Shown here in pieces: positions 25,310-35,151 of a DNA stretch of 64,000 nucleotides. Source of the DNA: Parabacteroides timonensis. GTDB taxonomy: Bacteria; Bacteroidota; Bacteroidia; Bacteroidales; Tannerellaceae. Position 1 is the stretch's first letter. Each line of letters opens with the position of its first letter. Below the pieces are notes generated by a model that saw nothing but the letters and a program-made list of their open reading frames with translations, had not been told where the DNA came from and ran no database searches. Location of the stretch: positions 124,001 to 188,000 of the forward strand of contig NZ_LT669940.1 in NCBI RefSeq assembly GCF_900128505.1, written 5' to 3'. Made by a program: the position numbers and the translations under genes.

Positions 25310-26923
25310 ATGAAAAAGATTAAGAATGTATTATATTGTGTTTTATTCCTTTCGGTATTCAGTTCCTGCAGTGATTTCTTGGACAGGACCCCACTCGATT
25401 TCATATCGCCGGATAATTATCTGACGAATGAGAACCAGGCGGAGAAATTACTGAACGGAGTGTATCAGTGCCTGATGGCCAGTGGCGAAGGTAACGACCG
25501 TTTGTTCCCGATCCATCTGGCTACGCTCACCGACGACGCATTCGATTCTCAACCCTGGCATTCAACCACCGAATGGCCGCGTGGACAAGGGAATGCCCAG
25601 AGCGGATGGCCACAGTGGAAATGGTCGCAGGATTATCGGGGTATCTCCCGGGCGAACGTGTTTTTGAATAGTATAGACAATGCCTCTTTCTCTTCCAGTC
25701 TTATCCCGAGATACATAGGGGAAGCCAAATTTCTGAGGGCTTGGTATTATCTGGATCTCGTAACGTTTTATGGGGATGTACCTTTGGTGCTCGAACCCGG
25801 CGACCTGAGTAACAGTATGCCTAGCCGTACTCCCAAACAGGAAGTAATAGGACAGATCCTACTCGATTTGGAGGATGCGATCAAGACATTACCACTGGCA
25901 TACGAAGAAAAAGAGTCGGGGCGCATTACGAAAGGAGCGGCTATGGGGTTAAAATCGAGGGTCCTGCTATATGAAAGTCGCTGGGCGGAAGCAGCCGAGG
26001 CGGCACAGGCCGTAATAGACCTGAATGTGTATTCTCTTTTCCCCGATTATCAGGGGCTGTTCCTGGAAAGGAATGAGGGAGCAGCTACTTGCGAGGTTAT
26101 GTTCCAGCGTTATTATTCACCACAGGTAGATCCATCTTACTTGTATTACCCGATTGGTGAATGGCCTGCTTTTTCACCCACGAAACAGCTTATCGATTGC
26201 TATTATATGAATGACGGTTTGCCTATCGGTAAATCTTCAAAGTATGACAGGGCTAACCCGCATATGAACCGTGATCCCCGTTTTTATGCTTCGATCTTCT
26301 ATCCGGGCTGCAAGTATTTGAACTTTATGCTGAAAGCTCCCGATCCGGCTCTTTCTACCGATTCCATCACGATTTATCAGTGGCTGTTGAATGTCAGCGG
26401 ATACCGTTCGAAGAAACACCTGGACGGGTATCTGACGGATAGCAAAGCAGAAGGACGTAATACCTATTTCATGCGGTATGCGGAGATCTTGCTGAACTTT
26501 GCCGAAGCAAAGAATGAAACGGAAGGTCCGGTGAAAGCCGTCTATGATGCGATCGATATGCTACGCGACCGGGCCAATATGGTTCGACTGTCTACGGTCA
26601 TGCCCGGTATGTCTAAGGAGCAGATGCGGGAAGAGATCAGAAATGAACGCCGTATCGAATTGGCATTTGAAGGAATGAGATGGGCGGATATAAGGCGTTG
26701 GAGAATAGGCGAAAAAGTTATGGTGGATGCCTGGGGACTGGATAATTCCTTATTGAAGGAGGGTATGTATCCGGGAGACGGCAAAGGAGAAAGCGAAAAC
26801 TGGAAATACGAGTATATTGTAATCGACCAGCGTCAGTTCAATCCGCAGAGAGATTATCTGTGGCCTATCCCGCAGAACGAAATGGATGCGAATGAAAATA
26901 TGGTTCAGAATCCCGGTTATTAA
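25310..26923 (+). CDS. SusD/RagB surface glycan-binding lipoprotein
   Basis: 537 residues. Lipobox near residue 20 (FSSCSDFLDR), then the SusD fold with the conserved DRTPLDF...NAEKLLNGVY start, AKFLRAWYYLDLVTFYGDVPLV, TPKQEVIGQI and the C-terminal RDYLWPIPQNE and NPGY. It acts as the lid of the SusC barrel at the cell surface. Translationally close to the SusC gene. Confidence 0.95.
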   Translation: MKKIKNVLYCVLFLSVFSSCSDFLDRTPLDFISPDNYLTNENQAEKLLNGVYQCLMASGEGNDRLFPIHLATLTDDAFDSQPWHSTTEWPRGQGNAQSGWPQWKWSQDYRGISRANVFLNSIDNASFSSSLIPRYIGEAKFLRAWYYLDLVTFYGDVPLVLEPGDLSNSMPSRTPKQEVIGQILLDLEDAIKTLPLAYEEKESGRITKGAAMGLKSRVLLYESRWAEAAEAAQAVIDLNVYSLFPDYQGLFLERNEGAATCEVMFQRYYSPQVDPSYLYYPIGEWPAFSPTKQLIDCYYMNDGLPIGKSSKYDRANPHMNRDPRFYASIFYPGCKYLNFMLKAPDPALSTDSITIYQWLLNVSGYRSKKHLDGYLTDSKAEGRNTYFMRYAEILLNFAEAKNETEGPVKAVYDAIDMLRDRANMVRLSTVMPGMSKEQMREEIRNERRIELAFEGMRWADIRRWRIGEKVMVDAWGLDNSLLKEGMYPGDGKGESENWKYEYIVIDQRQFNPQRDYLWPIPQNEMDANENMVQNPGY

Positions 26924-26940
26924 TTAAAGAATGAAGAACA

Positions 26941-28068
26941 ATGAAAAATATATATTTCTTATTGGTTTTATTGCTTACAGTGGCAATTTTTGCCGGATGT
27001 GATAAGGATGATGAGGTTCCGGCAATGTCGCGTACAACGGTGATTGCCTACGGACCTGACTTTGCAGACATCCAGGGACGGATTTATCTGACAGGCGGTT
27101 CTCCTATTGAACGGAGCGGTGCTTGCTGGGTACTGAAATCGACGGTTCCAGACGATGAAAAAGCCCTGGAATTTGCAACTCTCGACAATACGGTACAGGA
27201 GAGCGAAGTGGAAAATCCCGAACCTGGAATCTTCCAGATGAGGGTGATCGGGTTGCAACCTGATACGGTCTATTATGTACGTTTTTTTGCCACTAATAAG
27301 CAAGGTACTTTTTATAGTTATCCAGCTAGGGTAAAGACCGGCAAGATATACGATGATTTTTGTTTTGTGGAGTCCGGCATCTATTCGATGGGAAATGCCG
27401 GGGGGGCTGTTGATGAAATGCCGGTTCACCAGGTCGAGTTAAGTCATAATTTTTATATATCCACAAAGGAAATTACAAATACAGAGTTCTGCGAGTTCCT
27501 GAACAAGCAGGATGTCGGTACAAACGGGGCGAAGAACGGTGAAAAGTGGATAGATATGGGTTCTCCGGACGTCCTTATTACTCTCGACGGAGGTTTGTTC
27601 GTACCTAAAGCCGGTGCAGGTGATAAACCGGCAATCTGTGTGACCTGGTACGGGGCAGAAGCCTATTGTAAATCGCGTGGCGGATATCTCCCTACGGAAG
27701 CCGAATGGGAGTTTGCAGCAAAAGGTGGCTTGTCGTTTGCCAATTTCAAATATTCCGGTAGCGACCGTGCCGATGAAGTCGGATGGTTCGATATAACGGA
27801 ATTGCAGGTGGGAGGAGCTAAAAAGAGTAATGGACTGGGTGTATACGATATGTCGGGTAATGTTGCCGAATGGTGTAACGACTGGTATTCGGATAAAGCG
27901 TATGAAAATTCAGTTCAGAAAGATCCCGAAGGTCCTAAGTCAGGTGATGCCAAGGTGATACGTGGCGGCAGTTACAACCAGTCTCCTTCCACGGTTACGG
28001 CAAGAGGTTCCATGAAGCCGGGAACTGCCTCTCCTTATGTCGGTTTCAGAGTGGTCATTAAATTATAG
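26941..28068 (+). CDS. Lipoprotein with fibronectin-like and SUMF1/FGE-like domains, lacking catalytic cysteines
   Basis: 375 residues. Lipobox IFAGC near residue 20; an IPT/fibronectin-like segment (about 30-130); then a formylglycine-generating-enzyme-type fold (about 138-375) with GLPTEAEWEFAA-like LPTEAEWEFAAKGG, GVYDMSGNVAEWCNDW, RGGSY and GFRVV. True FGEs have two Cys just after RGGS-x; here that stretch reads NQSPSTVTARGS, so it is unlikely to activate sulfatases and more likely binds carbohydrate or structural partners. Part of the SusCD operon. Confidence 0.85.
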   Translation: MKNIYFLLVLLLTVAIFAGCDKDDEVPAMSRTTVIAYGPDFADIQGRIYLTGGSPIERSGACWVLKSTVPDDEKALEFATLDNTVQESEVENPEPGIFQMRVIGLQPDTVYYVRFFATNKQGTFYSYPARVKTGKIYDDFCFVESGIYSMGNAGGAVDEMPVHQVELSHNFYISTKEITNTEFCEFLNKQDVGTNGAKNGEKWIDMGSPDVLITLDGGLFVPKAGAGDKPAICVTWYGAEAYCKSRGGYLPTEAEWEFAAKGGLSFANFKYSGSDRADEVGWFDITELQVGGAKKSNGLGVYDMSGNVAEWCNDWYSDKAYENSVQKDPEGPKSGDAKVIRGGSYNQSPSTVTARGSMKPGTASPYVGFRVVIKL

Positions 28069-28075
28069 AGATACG

Positions 28076-29398
28076 ATGAGAAATATATTATTATGCATAG
28101 CAGCCGTTTGTTTACTTGTAACCTGTAAACGAGACGAAGATTGTAATCCGGCCGTACAACCTATTGCCCAGACCACTTCGCCAAAAGGTGTCACTTGCGA
28201 AAAAGCTATTCTTACCGGAAAGGGACTGAACGGTGGTAGCAATGTTCTGGAACGGGGATTTATCTATATGGAGAATTCAACCGGACAGATCACGGAGAGT
28301 ACAACGGATATCGAGGCGAACGAGATCCTGGCCGGCCAGGGTACTAAGGTGAGTATCCCGCTCGACGGTGAATTCGAATATACACTTACCGGACTAAAAA
28401 AGGAGACAGCCTATTGTGCACAGGCGTATGTGATTGCGGATGCCGGACGATCGGTCGGTTATCCGGTTCTGTTCGTGACTTCACAGGAAGTACCTCCCAC
28501 CATATCTATCGAAATGGAATATGAGAAAGAGGAAGGTTCGACCAATGTTACAATAACGGCCAGCCTGGATGCGCCGGGTGGAGATGATATTTCCTCAAAA
28601 GGACTTGTATGGAGCAATACGAATGCAAGTCCGACACTGGAAGACGGCGAGACAATACCATCCGACCTGGGTATAGGTACATTCACCACAAAAATGAATG
28701 ACCTGCAATGGTTCAGGAAATATTATGTGCGTGCGTATGCTCAGAATAAATATGGAATATCTTATAGTTCTACGCTGCTGGTTTTGTTTATGGATGATAA
28801 ATTCATCGATCCGCGCGATAATGAGTCGTATACAGTTAGACAGTATGGAAATTCCGTATGGCTTACACAGAACTTCCGTCATATCCCAGCGAATGGTATA
28901 AATAATGAAGTCTGGGTACAGCAATATAGCGGTAATAGCGTGGAAGAAGCGAAAGCGAGCGATTATTACCGGACATACGGTTGCTTATATTCTTTCGGTA
29001 TGGCCCAACAAGTGGCTCCGGAAGGATGGCATCTGCCGTCGGATGCCGAATGGCAGGAGTTGGAGCTATTGACTGGAATGACTCCGGAGGATGTGGCCCG
29101 GGACGACGATTGGCGCGGCAGTACGAACGACAGGCTGAAGGCAGATACCTGGGAAGGGCTTGGCGCATGGAGTAATACGTTGGAGTTCAATCTTCACCCT
29201 GCAGGAAAGCAGTGGTGTGGCGGCGCTTTCCAGAACTGTGACGAATTAGGCTTTTTCTGGACATCGACCATCAATGACCATCGTTCCGATGGCCAGTTGA
29301 ACCCTTATTACCGGTTCTTCTCCAGTGGGTTGGCAACAGGTCGGTTTAGCGACTTCCCTTCTTGTGTGGGCATGTCTGTAAGATACGTAATGGATTAA
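28076..29398 (+). CDS. FISUMP-domain surface lipoprotein of the SusCD operon
   Basis: 440 residues from the ATG at 28076; this start gives a clean lipoprotein signal (LLVTC at about residue 18), whereas an upstream in-frame ATG at 28037 would overlap the previous gene. Two fibronectin-like segments (about 25-130 and 140-235) precede a C-terminal Fibrobacter-succinogenes-major-paralog domain with VWLTQNFRHIP, GCLYSFGMAQ, GWHLPSDAEWQELE and FWTST. Likely surface-exposed glycan or adhesion partner; biochemical role unknown. Confidence 0.85.
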   Translation: MRNILLCIAAVCLLVTCKRDEDCNPAVQPIAQTTSPKGVTCEKAILTGKGLNGGSNVLERGFIYMENSTGQITESTTDIEANEILAGQGTKVSIPLDGEFEYTLTGLKKETAYCAQAYVIADAGRSVGYPVLFVTSQEVPPTISIEMEYEKEEGSTNVTITASLDAPGGDDISSKGLVWSNTNASPTLEDGETIPSDLGIGTFTTKMNDLQWFRKYYVRAYAQNKYGISYSSTLLVLFMDDKFIDPRDNESYTVRQYGNSVWLTQNFRHIPANGINNEVWVQQYSGNSVEEAKASDYYRTYGCLYSFGMAQQVAPEGWHLPSDAEWQELELLTGMTPEDVARDDDWRGSTNDRLKADTWEGLGAWSNTLEFNLHPAGKQWCGGAFQNCDELGFFWTSTINDHRSDGQLNPYYRFFSSGLATGRFSDFPSCVGMSVRYVMD

Positions 29399-29417
29399 TT
29401 TATAAATAACTGACAAG

Positions 29418-31343
29418 ATGAAGAAAAGAGATCATTCTATCAATTATATAATATGTGTATTATTAGCATTCTGTACGGTTCCTCTTTCATGTGCACAGAA
29501 TACTGAAACGGATATTCTACAATCTACTTATATTTCCCGGCCATCTTTATGGCTGGGGCCTACACTCTGGGAGTCGGGGTTTGCTGTAGAAGTGGAAGTC
29601 AGTTCGTTGGGTGCTTATCGCGATCATGGAACGACAATTAAGTCTATCGAAAAACATCAGGTAGGCGAACCCTCATCCAAACTGCCTGATATTAAAGTTG
29701 CCGAGTGGGGATATACCGTCCTGAATCTGGCTACGGGGCAGTATGATGGCGCCGGAAGGATGATTAATAATATCTATCTGGATAACCTGGCGGCCATAAC
29801 GAGCAGGGAACAGGCATTGGGGAAAATTATGGAGTTCGTTAAGTCCCAATATGGATACCGGGTGGATGAGAATACCTGGCATACCATTGATCAGGGGTAT
29901 CCCTGGTATTCTATGAACGGGCACCACTGCTGGCATCATTATGCCGGTGCCGAAGGGGCGGATGTGTTAGGCAGTGAGATCGGCGAGAATATTCACGGTT
30001 ACCAGCTTCATATCGCAATGAACCGGGGAGCTGCCAAGCAATATAACCGTCCGTGGACGATCGATTTTTCAGCCTGGCATGGTGCAAGTATTCTCGATTA
30101 TTCCACACATGGGATTTGGGAAGGTTACAGTGGAGCGAATCACGGGCATTCAATCAGCTTGTTGGAACGTTCCATGCTGATGAGTTATATGGCAGGTGCC
30201 GATGCTGTGATAGCTGAAGCTGGTGGAGCGATCTCTTTTTATGAAGAAAAAACATCCGACGGAACTTATGACCTGACTCCTTACGGGAAAGTGTTCCAAC
30301 GGCTGACCGCTTTTTCCAAAGAGCATCAGGTGGGTATCACTTATACTCCGGTTGCTGTTTTACTCGACCGCTATCATGGTATGGACCGTCAGCCGTCAGG
30401 TCAGAAAGCCTTTGGGAAATTTGATTATGAAGAAGCTGATATGCGGACATTCACATTAATAGAGAAACTGTGGCCTGAAACATTTTCCGTGGAACGGAAT
30501 GGTAATGAGAGAGGGACAATGGTAAACGGGCCGTTCGCCGACCAGTTTGATTTCTTGTTACAGGACGCGCCGCTCGATTTGCTTAATACTTATAAAGTCG
30601 TGATGCTTAGCGGGGATGTGAAACTGTCGGATGGGGAACTTGCTAATTTGAAGTCGTATGCTGAAAATGGAGGTGTGGTTCTTGCTGATGCTTATAATTT
30701 CCCCCAGTTCGGTTTTGGTACAGTAGGCATCGGGCAAGTGAAGAAGGAGGAATTGGGTAGAGGTTTGATCGTCGGATATAAAGTATCTGCTTTGGATGAG
30801 GTTATGGCTGAGTATTTTAAATATGACGTCCCTTTTACCTTTTCCGAAACGGTAGAACATCTCGTCAATGTGAAGGACGGAGCATTCTATGTAACGCTTA
30901 TCAACAACGATGGCCTGACCAAGACTTCTCATGCCGATCCTGTTACGGATAATTCCAAAGCGAAAACTATCACCGTGACTTATACCGGCAAAGCCTCTTT
31001 GGGTAAAATAGAAGAGATATGGAGGGGTAAACCGGTCAGTGTCAACGGTAATTCTGCGACGATAATCCTGCAACCCGGTGAAGCGGCAGTTCTCGAGTTT
31101 CCTCAGGGAGAATCGGTTAGTAATAAGACAATCGCCGAACAACAGCGGTTCACAGTGTCGGCTAAAAATAGACGGATGCTGGTTGAGGGGTGCGAAGGTC
31201 ATCCTCTTTTGGTGTCGGATCTGGGTGGACAATTATGCTACCAGACCCAAAAAGCATCGGAGAATATGGAGATACGGCTACCTTCTTCCGGTATCTATAT
31301 CGTGAAATGTGGCGATAAAGCTCAGAAAATATGTGTTTACTAA
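29418..31343 (+). CDS. Putative secreted glycoside hydrolase with C-terminal sorting-like domain
   Basis: 641 residues, signal peptide ending near residue 26. The central part (about 35-330) looks like a TIM-barrel hydrolase: SEIGEN (186-191), NRPWTIDFSAWHG, GANHGHSISLLERSML and VIAEAGG, where Glu187/Glu190 and Glu267 are candidate acid/base and nucleophile (inference). A second alpha/beta domain (about 330-480) and beta domain follow. The last ~75 residues, ending SSGIYIVKCG...KICVY, resemble a type A T9SS sorting domain. I do not recognise a numbered GH family. Last gene of the locus. Confidence 0.7.
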   Translation: MKKRDHSINYIICVLLAFCTVPLSCAQNTETDILQSTYISRPSLWLGPTLWESGFAVEVEVSSLGAYRDHGTTIKSIEKHQVGEPSSKLPDIKVAEWGYTVLNLATGQYDGAGRMINNIYLDNLAAITSREQALGKIMEFVKSQYGYRVDENTWHTIDQGYPWYSMNGHHCWHHYAGAEGADVLGSEIGENIHGYQLHIAMNRGAAKQYNRPWTIDFSAWHGASILDYSTHGIWEGYSGANHGHSISLLERSMLMSYMAGADAVIAEAGGAISFYEEKTSDGTYDLTPYGKVFQRLTAFSKEHQVGITYTPVAVLLDRYHGMDRQPSGQKAFGKFDYEEADMRTFTLIEKLWPETFSVERNGNERGTMVNGPFADQFDFLLQDAPLDLLNTYKVVMLSGDVKLSDGELANLKSYAENGGVVLADAYNFPQFGFGTVGIGQVKKEELGRGLIVGYKVSALDEVMAEYFKYDVPFTFSETVEHLVNVKDGAFYVTLINNDGLTKTSHADPVTDNSKAKTITVTYTGKASLGKIEEIWRGKPVSVNGNSATIILQPGEAAVLEFPQGESVSNKTIAEQQRFTVSAKNRRMLVEGCEGHPLLVSDLGGQLCYQTQKASENMEIRLPSSGIYIVKCGDKAQKICVY

Positions 31344-31390
31344 ATAGGTTTACTGTCAGGTAAATATCCTTTCGGATCTATGATGTCTTG

Positions 31391-31427
31391 TGATTCCGGG
31401 ATAAGAGAAGGCTTTGTCCCGGAATCA
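31391..31427. terminator. 11-bp hairpin after the glycan locus
   Basis: TGATTCCGGGA (31391-31401) and TCCCGGAATCA (31417-31427) are exact inverted repeats with a 15-nt loop. There is no strong T-run after it, so it may be a weak terminator or RNA-stability hairpin. Confidence 0.5.
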
Positions 31428-31467
31428 TAAAATGTAGAAAATACTACGCTCATTAGATATAAATCCG

Positions 31468-31475
31468 TATTTTTG
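31468..31475 (+). promoter_or_regulatory. -7 promoter box of the btu operon
   Basis: TATTTTTG fits TAnnTTTG and precedes the riboswitch 5' end by a few bases. Confidence 0.5.
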
Positions 31476-31478
31476 TCA

Positions 31479-31690
31479 TCGAATTGTGGTGTAGCGGTTT
31501 AGCTGTCGCTAATCGTTAGTAAAAGGGAATCCGGTGTAAATCCGGAACTGTACCCGTAGCTGTAAGTTCTATAACCCCGGCAAATCTTGTTGCCACTGAC
31601 TGCAAAGTTGGGAAGGCGGCCGATCATGGGAGAACGAGTCAGAAAACCTGCCATCATTCGATATGCAATGCCTCGGGTAAGGTATTGATA
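31479..31690 (+). promoter_or_regulatory. Cobalamin riboswitch of the btuB-btuG-btuF operon
   Basis: Blocks GGGAATCCGGTGTAAATCCGG, GTAGCTGTAAG, GCCACTG, GGGAAGGCGGCC and GTCAGAAAACCTGCC are visible, ending in AATGCCT-CGGGT-AAGGTATT (31667-31686). That hairpin is only about 16 nt upstream of the btuB ATG at 31703, so it could directly mask translation initiation. It belongs to a different sequence subgroup from the three near-identical copies at 4529, 8718 and 19700. Confidence 0.95.
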
Positions 31691-31702
31691 GACCTAAGAT
31701 AT

Positions 31703-33709
31703 ATGCGGAATTTATACATAATAAGAACTCTATGCCTGTTTGGCGCATGGCTGTATGCGGCTGTGTCGGTCAATGCACAACAGATAGATACTACGACTTA
31801 TCATCAGCTGAAAGGGGTGGAAGTGGTGGAGAAGGCGCGTCCGTCCACTACCCGCGAAGCGACTCCTTTGCAGGTGATGGATCGTGCCGGTATCGAACGG
31901 TTGGGTATACAGGACCTGTCGGAAGCGGTAAAACGTTTCTCCGGTGCTACCGTAAAGGATTACGGTGGGATAGGGGGATTGAAGACTGTTTCGGTGCGCA
32001 GCCTGGGTGCACAACATACAGCCGTCAGCTATGATGGCGTGACGATAACGGATGCCCAGAGCGGACAGGTCGATATCAGCCGCTTTTCACTGGATAATGT
32101 AGAAATGGTTTCACTTTCGATCGGACAGACCGACGATATTTTCCAGACGGCCCGGATGTATGCATCGGCGGGGGCGTTGAGTGTGAAGACAGAAACGCCG
32201 TCTTTTAAAGAGAAGGACTTTAACTTAAGAGGTTTGGTTAAGGCCGGCTCATTTGGAATGTTCAATCCTTCCCTTCGCTATGAGCAAAAGCTTTCCGGGA
32301 AATATGTACTTTCTGCGTTTGCCGATTGGCAGCGTGCCGACGGGCAATATCCTTATACTTTTACGAACGGGAATATTGTGACGGAGGAGAAAAGAAAGAA
32401 TAGCGATATTTCAGCCTGGCATGGCGAACTGAATTTATTTGCCGACTGGAACAAGGCAGGTGCCTTGCAACTGAAAGGATACTGGTTTGACTCCGACCGC
32501 GGATTGCCCGGATCGGTTATCCTCTATAACGATTATCATAAGGAACGGTTGAAGAACCGGAATGGTTTCTTGCAGGCAGGCTACGATAAGAAGTTCGGCG
32601 ACCTGTTCTCTTTCAAAGCAAAAGGTAAATTCGATTATGCCTGGAACCGTTATCAGGACTTCCACAGTCGCCATCCCAACGGTGTACAGACAGATGTGTA
32701 TACCCAACGGGAGTATTATGGTTCTGCCGCTTTGTTATATCAACCACTGCCAGTCATTTCTTTTTCGCTGGCGGAAGACTTCTTTGTCAATACGTTGGAC
32801 GCAACAATACCTAAATGCCCGTTTCCTACACGCTATACCTCTTTATCGGCTTTGGCTGCACAATATAAAGATACCCGGCTGACGGCAACCGCTAGTCTAT
32901 TAGGTACGTTTGCCACGGAAGAACTGGAAATAGGAGAACCGGCAGCCGACCGAAAACGGTTGTCGCCGGCAGTAAGCGTTTCTTACCGTCTGTTGAGAAA
33001 TCAGAATTTACGTGTCCGGGCTTCTTATAAAGATATTTTCCGTATGCCTACTTTTAATGATCTTTATTATGACCGTTTTGGCAATAAGGACTTGAAACCC
33101 GAGAAAGCAACCCAATATAATGTAGGACTTACGTGGAGCGGCAGTTGTCCTGTCATTGGTACGGACTATCTGAGTTTTACGGTGGATGGCTATTATAACC
33201 GGGTAAAAGATAAGATCGTTGCTATCCCGACCATGTTTATCTGGAAGATGATGAATATGGGAGTCGTAGAGATTAAAGGAATAGATGCGAACTTGTCGGC
33301 ACATGTTCTTTTGCCGTTCAGGATGGCGTTGCAGATGGATGCTTCCTATACCTGGCAACATGCCGTTGATAAAACGGAAGAAGGTTCAAAGATTTATGAT
33401 AATCAGATCCCTTATACTCCCGAGCATACGGGGGTGACTTCCGTAACCCTCGAAAATCCATGGGTGAATGTCGGTTGGATGCTTACAGCTGTGGGTGACC
33501 GTTATTCGCTTCCTCAAAATATCGAAACAAACCTGATAGATGGATATGTGGAACAGCAAATAACTGTGAACCGTTCTTTTACATTGGGAAAATGCCAGTT
33601 GCGCCTGCAGGCGGAAGTGGTTAACCTGGGGAATGTAACCTACGATGTGATACGTTATTACCCGATGCCGGGACGTTCTTTCAGAGCAAGCATAAAAATT
33701 ACATATTAA
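31703..33709 (+). CDS. btuB: Cobalamin TonB-dependent receptor BtuB
   Basis: 668 residues from the ATG at 31703; the in-frame ATG at 31685 lies inside the riboswitch hairpin. Signal peptide ends near VSVNAQQ; a TonB box region LKGVEVVEKARP, plug with DYGGIGGLKTVSVRSLGAQHTAV and DGVTITDAQSGQVD, then a short 22-strand barrel ending RASIKITY. Length, riboswitch and BtuG/BtuF neighbours support corrinoid uptake. Confidence 0.9.
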   Translation: MRNLYIIRTLCLFGAWLYAAVSVNAQQIDTTTYHQLKGVEVVEKARPSTTREATPLQVMDRAGIERLGIQDLSEAVKRFSGATVKDYGGIGGLKTVSVRSLGAQHTAVSYDGVTITDAQSGQVDISRFSLDNVEMVSLSIGQTDDIFQTARMYASAGALSVKTETPSFKEKDFNLRGLVKAGSFGMFNPSLRYEQKLSGKYVLSAFADWQRADGQYPYTFTNGNIVTEEKRKNSDISAWHGELNLFADWNKAGALQLKGYWFDSDRGLPGSVILYNDYHKERLKNRNGFLQAGYDKKFGDLFSFKAKGKFDYAWNRYQDFHSRHPNGVQTDVYTQREYYGSAALLYQPLPVISFSLAEDFFVNTLDATIPKCPFPTRYTSLSALAAQYKDTRLTATASLLGTFATEELEIGEPAADRKRLSPAVSVSYRLLRNQNLRVRASYKDIFRMPTFNDLYYDRFGNKDLKPEKATQYNVGLTWSGSCPVIGTDYLSFTVDGYYNRVKDKIVAIPTMFIWKMMNMGVVEIKGIDANLSAHVLLPFRMALQMDASYTWQHAVDKTEEGSKIYDNQIPYTPEHTGVTSVTLENPWVNVGWMLTAVGDRYSLPQNIETNLIDGYVEQQITVNRSFTLGKCQLRLQAEVVNLGNVTYDVIRYYPMPGRSFRASIKITY

Positions 33710-33728
33710 TAACTTTAAAACAGAACAA

Positions 33729-35150
33729 ATGAAAGTCAGAAATTTATTATTCCTGTTCACTTTGTGTACATTGTTTACCATCTCCTTTTCATCCTGTAGT
33801 GATGACGATGAGGATGAACTAAGTGTGCCTTCGGCCGTAGTTACCAATCTCTCTTTTTTAGATACGGATGAAGAAGTACTGAAAATCGGAGGAACGCTTT
33901 CTTGGACTCTTCCTGCTTCCGAAGCCGATATCACAGGTTATGTAGTTTATCTGGGTAGTAGCGCAACTGATAGGACTACAAAATTAGGTGAGGTTGCAAC
34001 CGGAAAGACCTCCTTTGAGGTGCCGGCAGGTACAACCTATAATACAACTTTATTGGTTGTTGCAAAGAATGTTGTAGGAGAATCAGGAAATGCAGCAAGT
34101 ATTGCTGTACAAGATATCAATGTCGATGTTCCCGAACCTCAGCCGCAGACAGTAGGTTATTATATACTGAATCGTGGAAATTTCAATGCCAACAATGCAA
34201 CTATCAGTTATTATGATCTGGCTGCAGGTAAGCTAACTTCAAATTATTATCAGTCTGTTAATGGTAAGGGATTGGGTTCTGATGCCGAACAGATGTTTAT
34301 GTATGGTTCTAAGATCTATGTATCTGTTACTTCTTCTAACCGGTTGGTCGTTCTTGACAGACAGGGGAAAGAAATAAAAGAATTCACGCCTAAGAACAGT
34401 GCTGGCGAAACAATGAATCCACGTTGCTTCACTGCGCTGGATGGAAAAGTATATGTTTCCTATTATTATGGCAGTTCAGTAGCTGTACTCGATACAACTT
34501 CACTGGAACTGGAAAAGGAAATATCCCTGGGAATGGCAACTACTACCGATAAAGATGGAAACGAAGTGAAATCCAGCCGTTATCCGGAGCAGTTGGCTGC
34601 TGCTAACGGTAAGATCTATGTAGCTTTGTCTGAATATGGAAAGGGTAAGACAGTAGGTGTGATCGATCCTGTCGCTGCTAAACTGGAGAAAGAAATAGAA
34701 GTAATTATCAATCCTTGTAACCTGTCGGCTAATAGCAAAGGGGACGTGTATGTCGTTTCTATGGGTGATTATGGTGATATTAAAAACACGGTACAACGTA
34801 TCGATGCTTCAGACAACGTAACGGTTATCGGTAATGGTTCGAAAATGTCGTTGGTCAACGATAAACTGTATGTGATGTACGCACAATGGGGTGCACCGGC
34901 TCCTTCTTTCATGAAGTATGATGCATTGACCGGTGCTGTTGAATCCCAGAACCTGATAACTGACGGTACGACATTGGCGAATCCGAATTCAATCGACGTA
35001 GATCCTCTTACAGGTAAGATCTATATTAGTAATGCTGCTTATGGCGAAACCGGTACTATGTATGTCTTTACTCCCGAAGGTAAGAAGGATGGCGAACCAT
35101 TCGATACCGGTGGTTATGATACTCAAAAGGTTTGTTTTATAACACAGTAA
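33729..35150 (+). CDS. BtuG-like cobalamin-binding surface lipoprotein
   Basis: 473 residues. Lipobox Cys23 followed by an acidic run (SDDDEDE), as in surface-exported lipoproteins of Bacteroidetes. An extra fibronectin-like domain (about 38-135) is followed by a seven-bladed propeller (about 140-473) of the YncE/DUF5074 kind, with repeated YVS/YVALS and VLD blade motifs. BtuG proteins sit on BtuB and capture B12 with very high affinity. It lies 19 nt after btuB and 1 nt before the btuF-like gene. Confidence 0.85.
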   Translation: MKVRNLLFLFTLCTLFTISFSSCSDDDEDELSVPSAVVTNLSFLDTDEEVLKIGGTLSWTLPASEADITGYVVYLGSSATDRTTKLGEVATGKTSFEVPAGTTYNTTLLVVAKNVVGESGNAASIAVQDINVDVPEPQPQTVGYYILNRGNFNANNATISYYDLAAGKLTSNYYQSVNGKGLGSDAEQMFMYGSKIYVSVTSSNRLVVLDRQGKEIKEFTPKNSAGETMNPRCFTALDGKVYVSYYYGSSVAVLDTTSLELEKEISLGMATTTDKDGNEVKSSRYPEQLAAANGKIYVALSEYGKGKTVGVIDPVAAKLEKEIEVIINPCNLSANSKGDVYVVSMGDYGDIKNTVQRIDASDNVTVIGNGSKMSLVNDKLYVMYAQWGAPAPSFMKYDALTGAVESQNLITDGTTLANPNSIDVDPLTGKIYISNAAYGETGTMYVFTPEGKKDGEPFDTGGYDTQKVCFITQ

Positions 35151-35151
35151 A

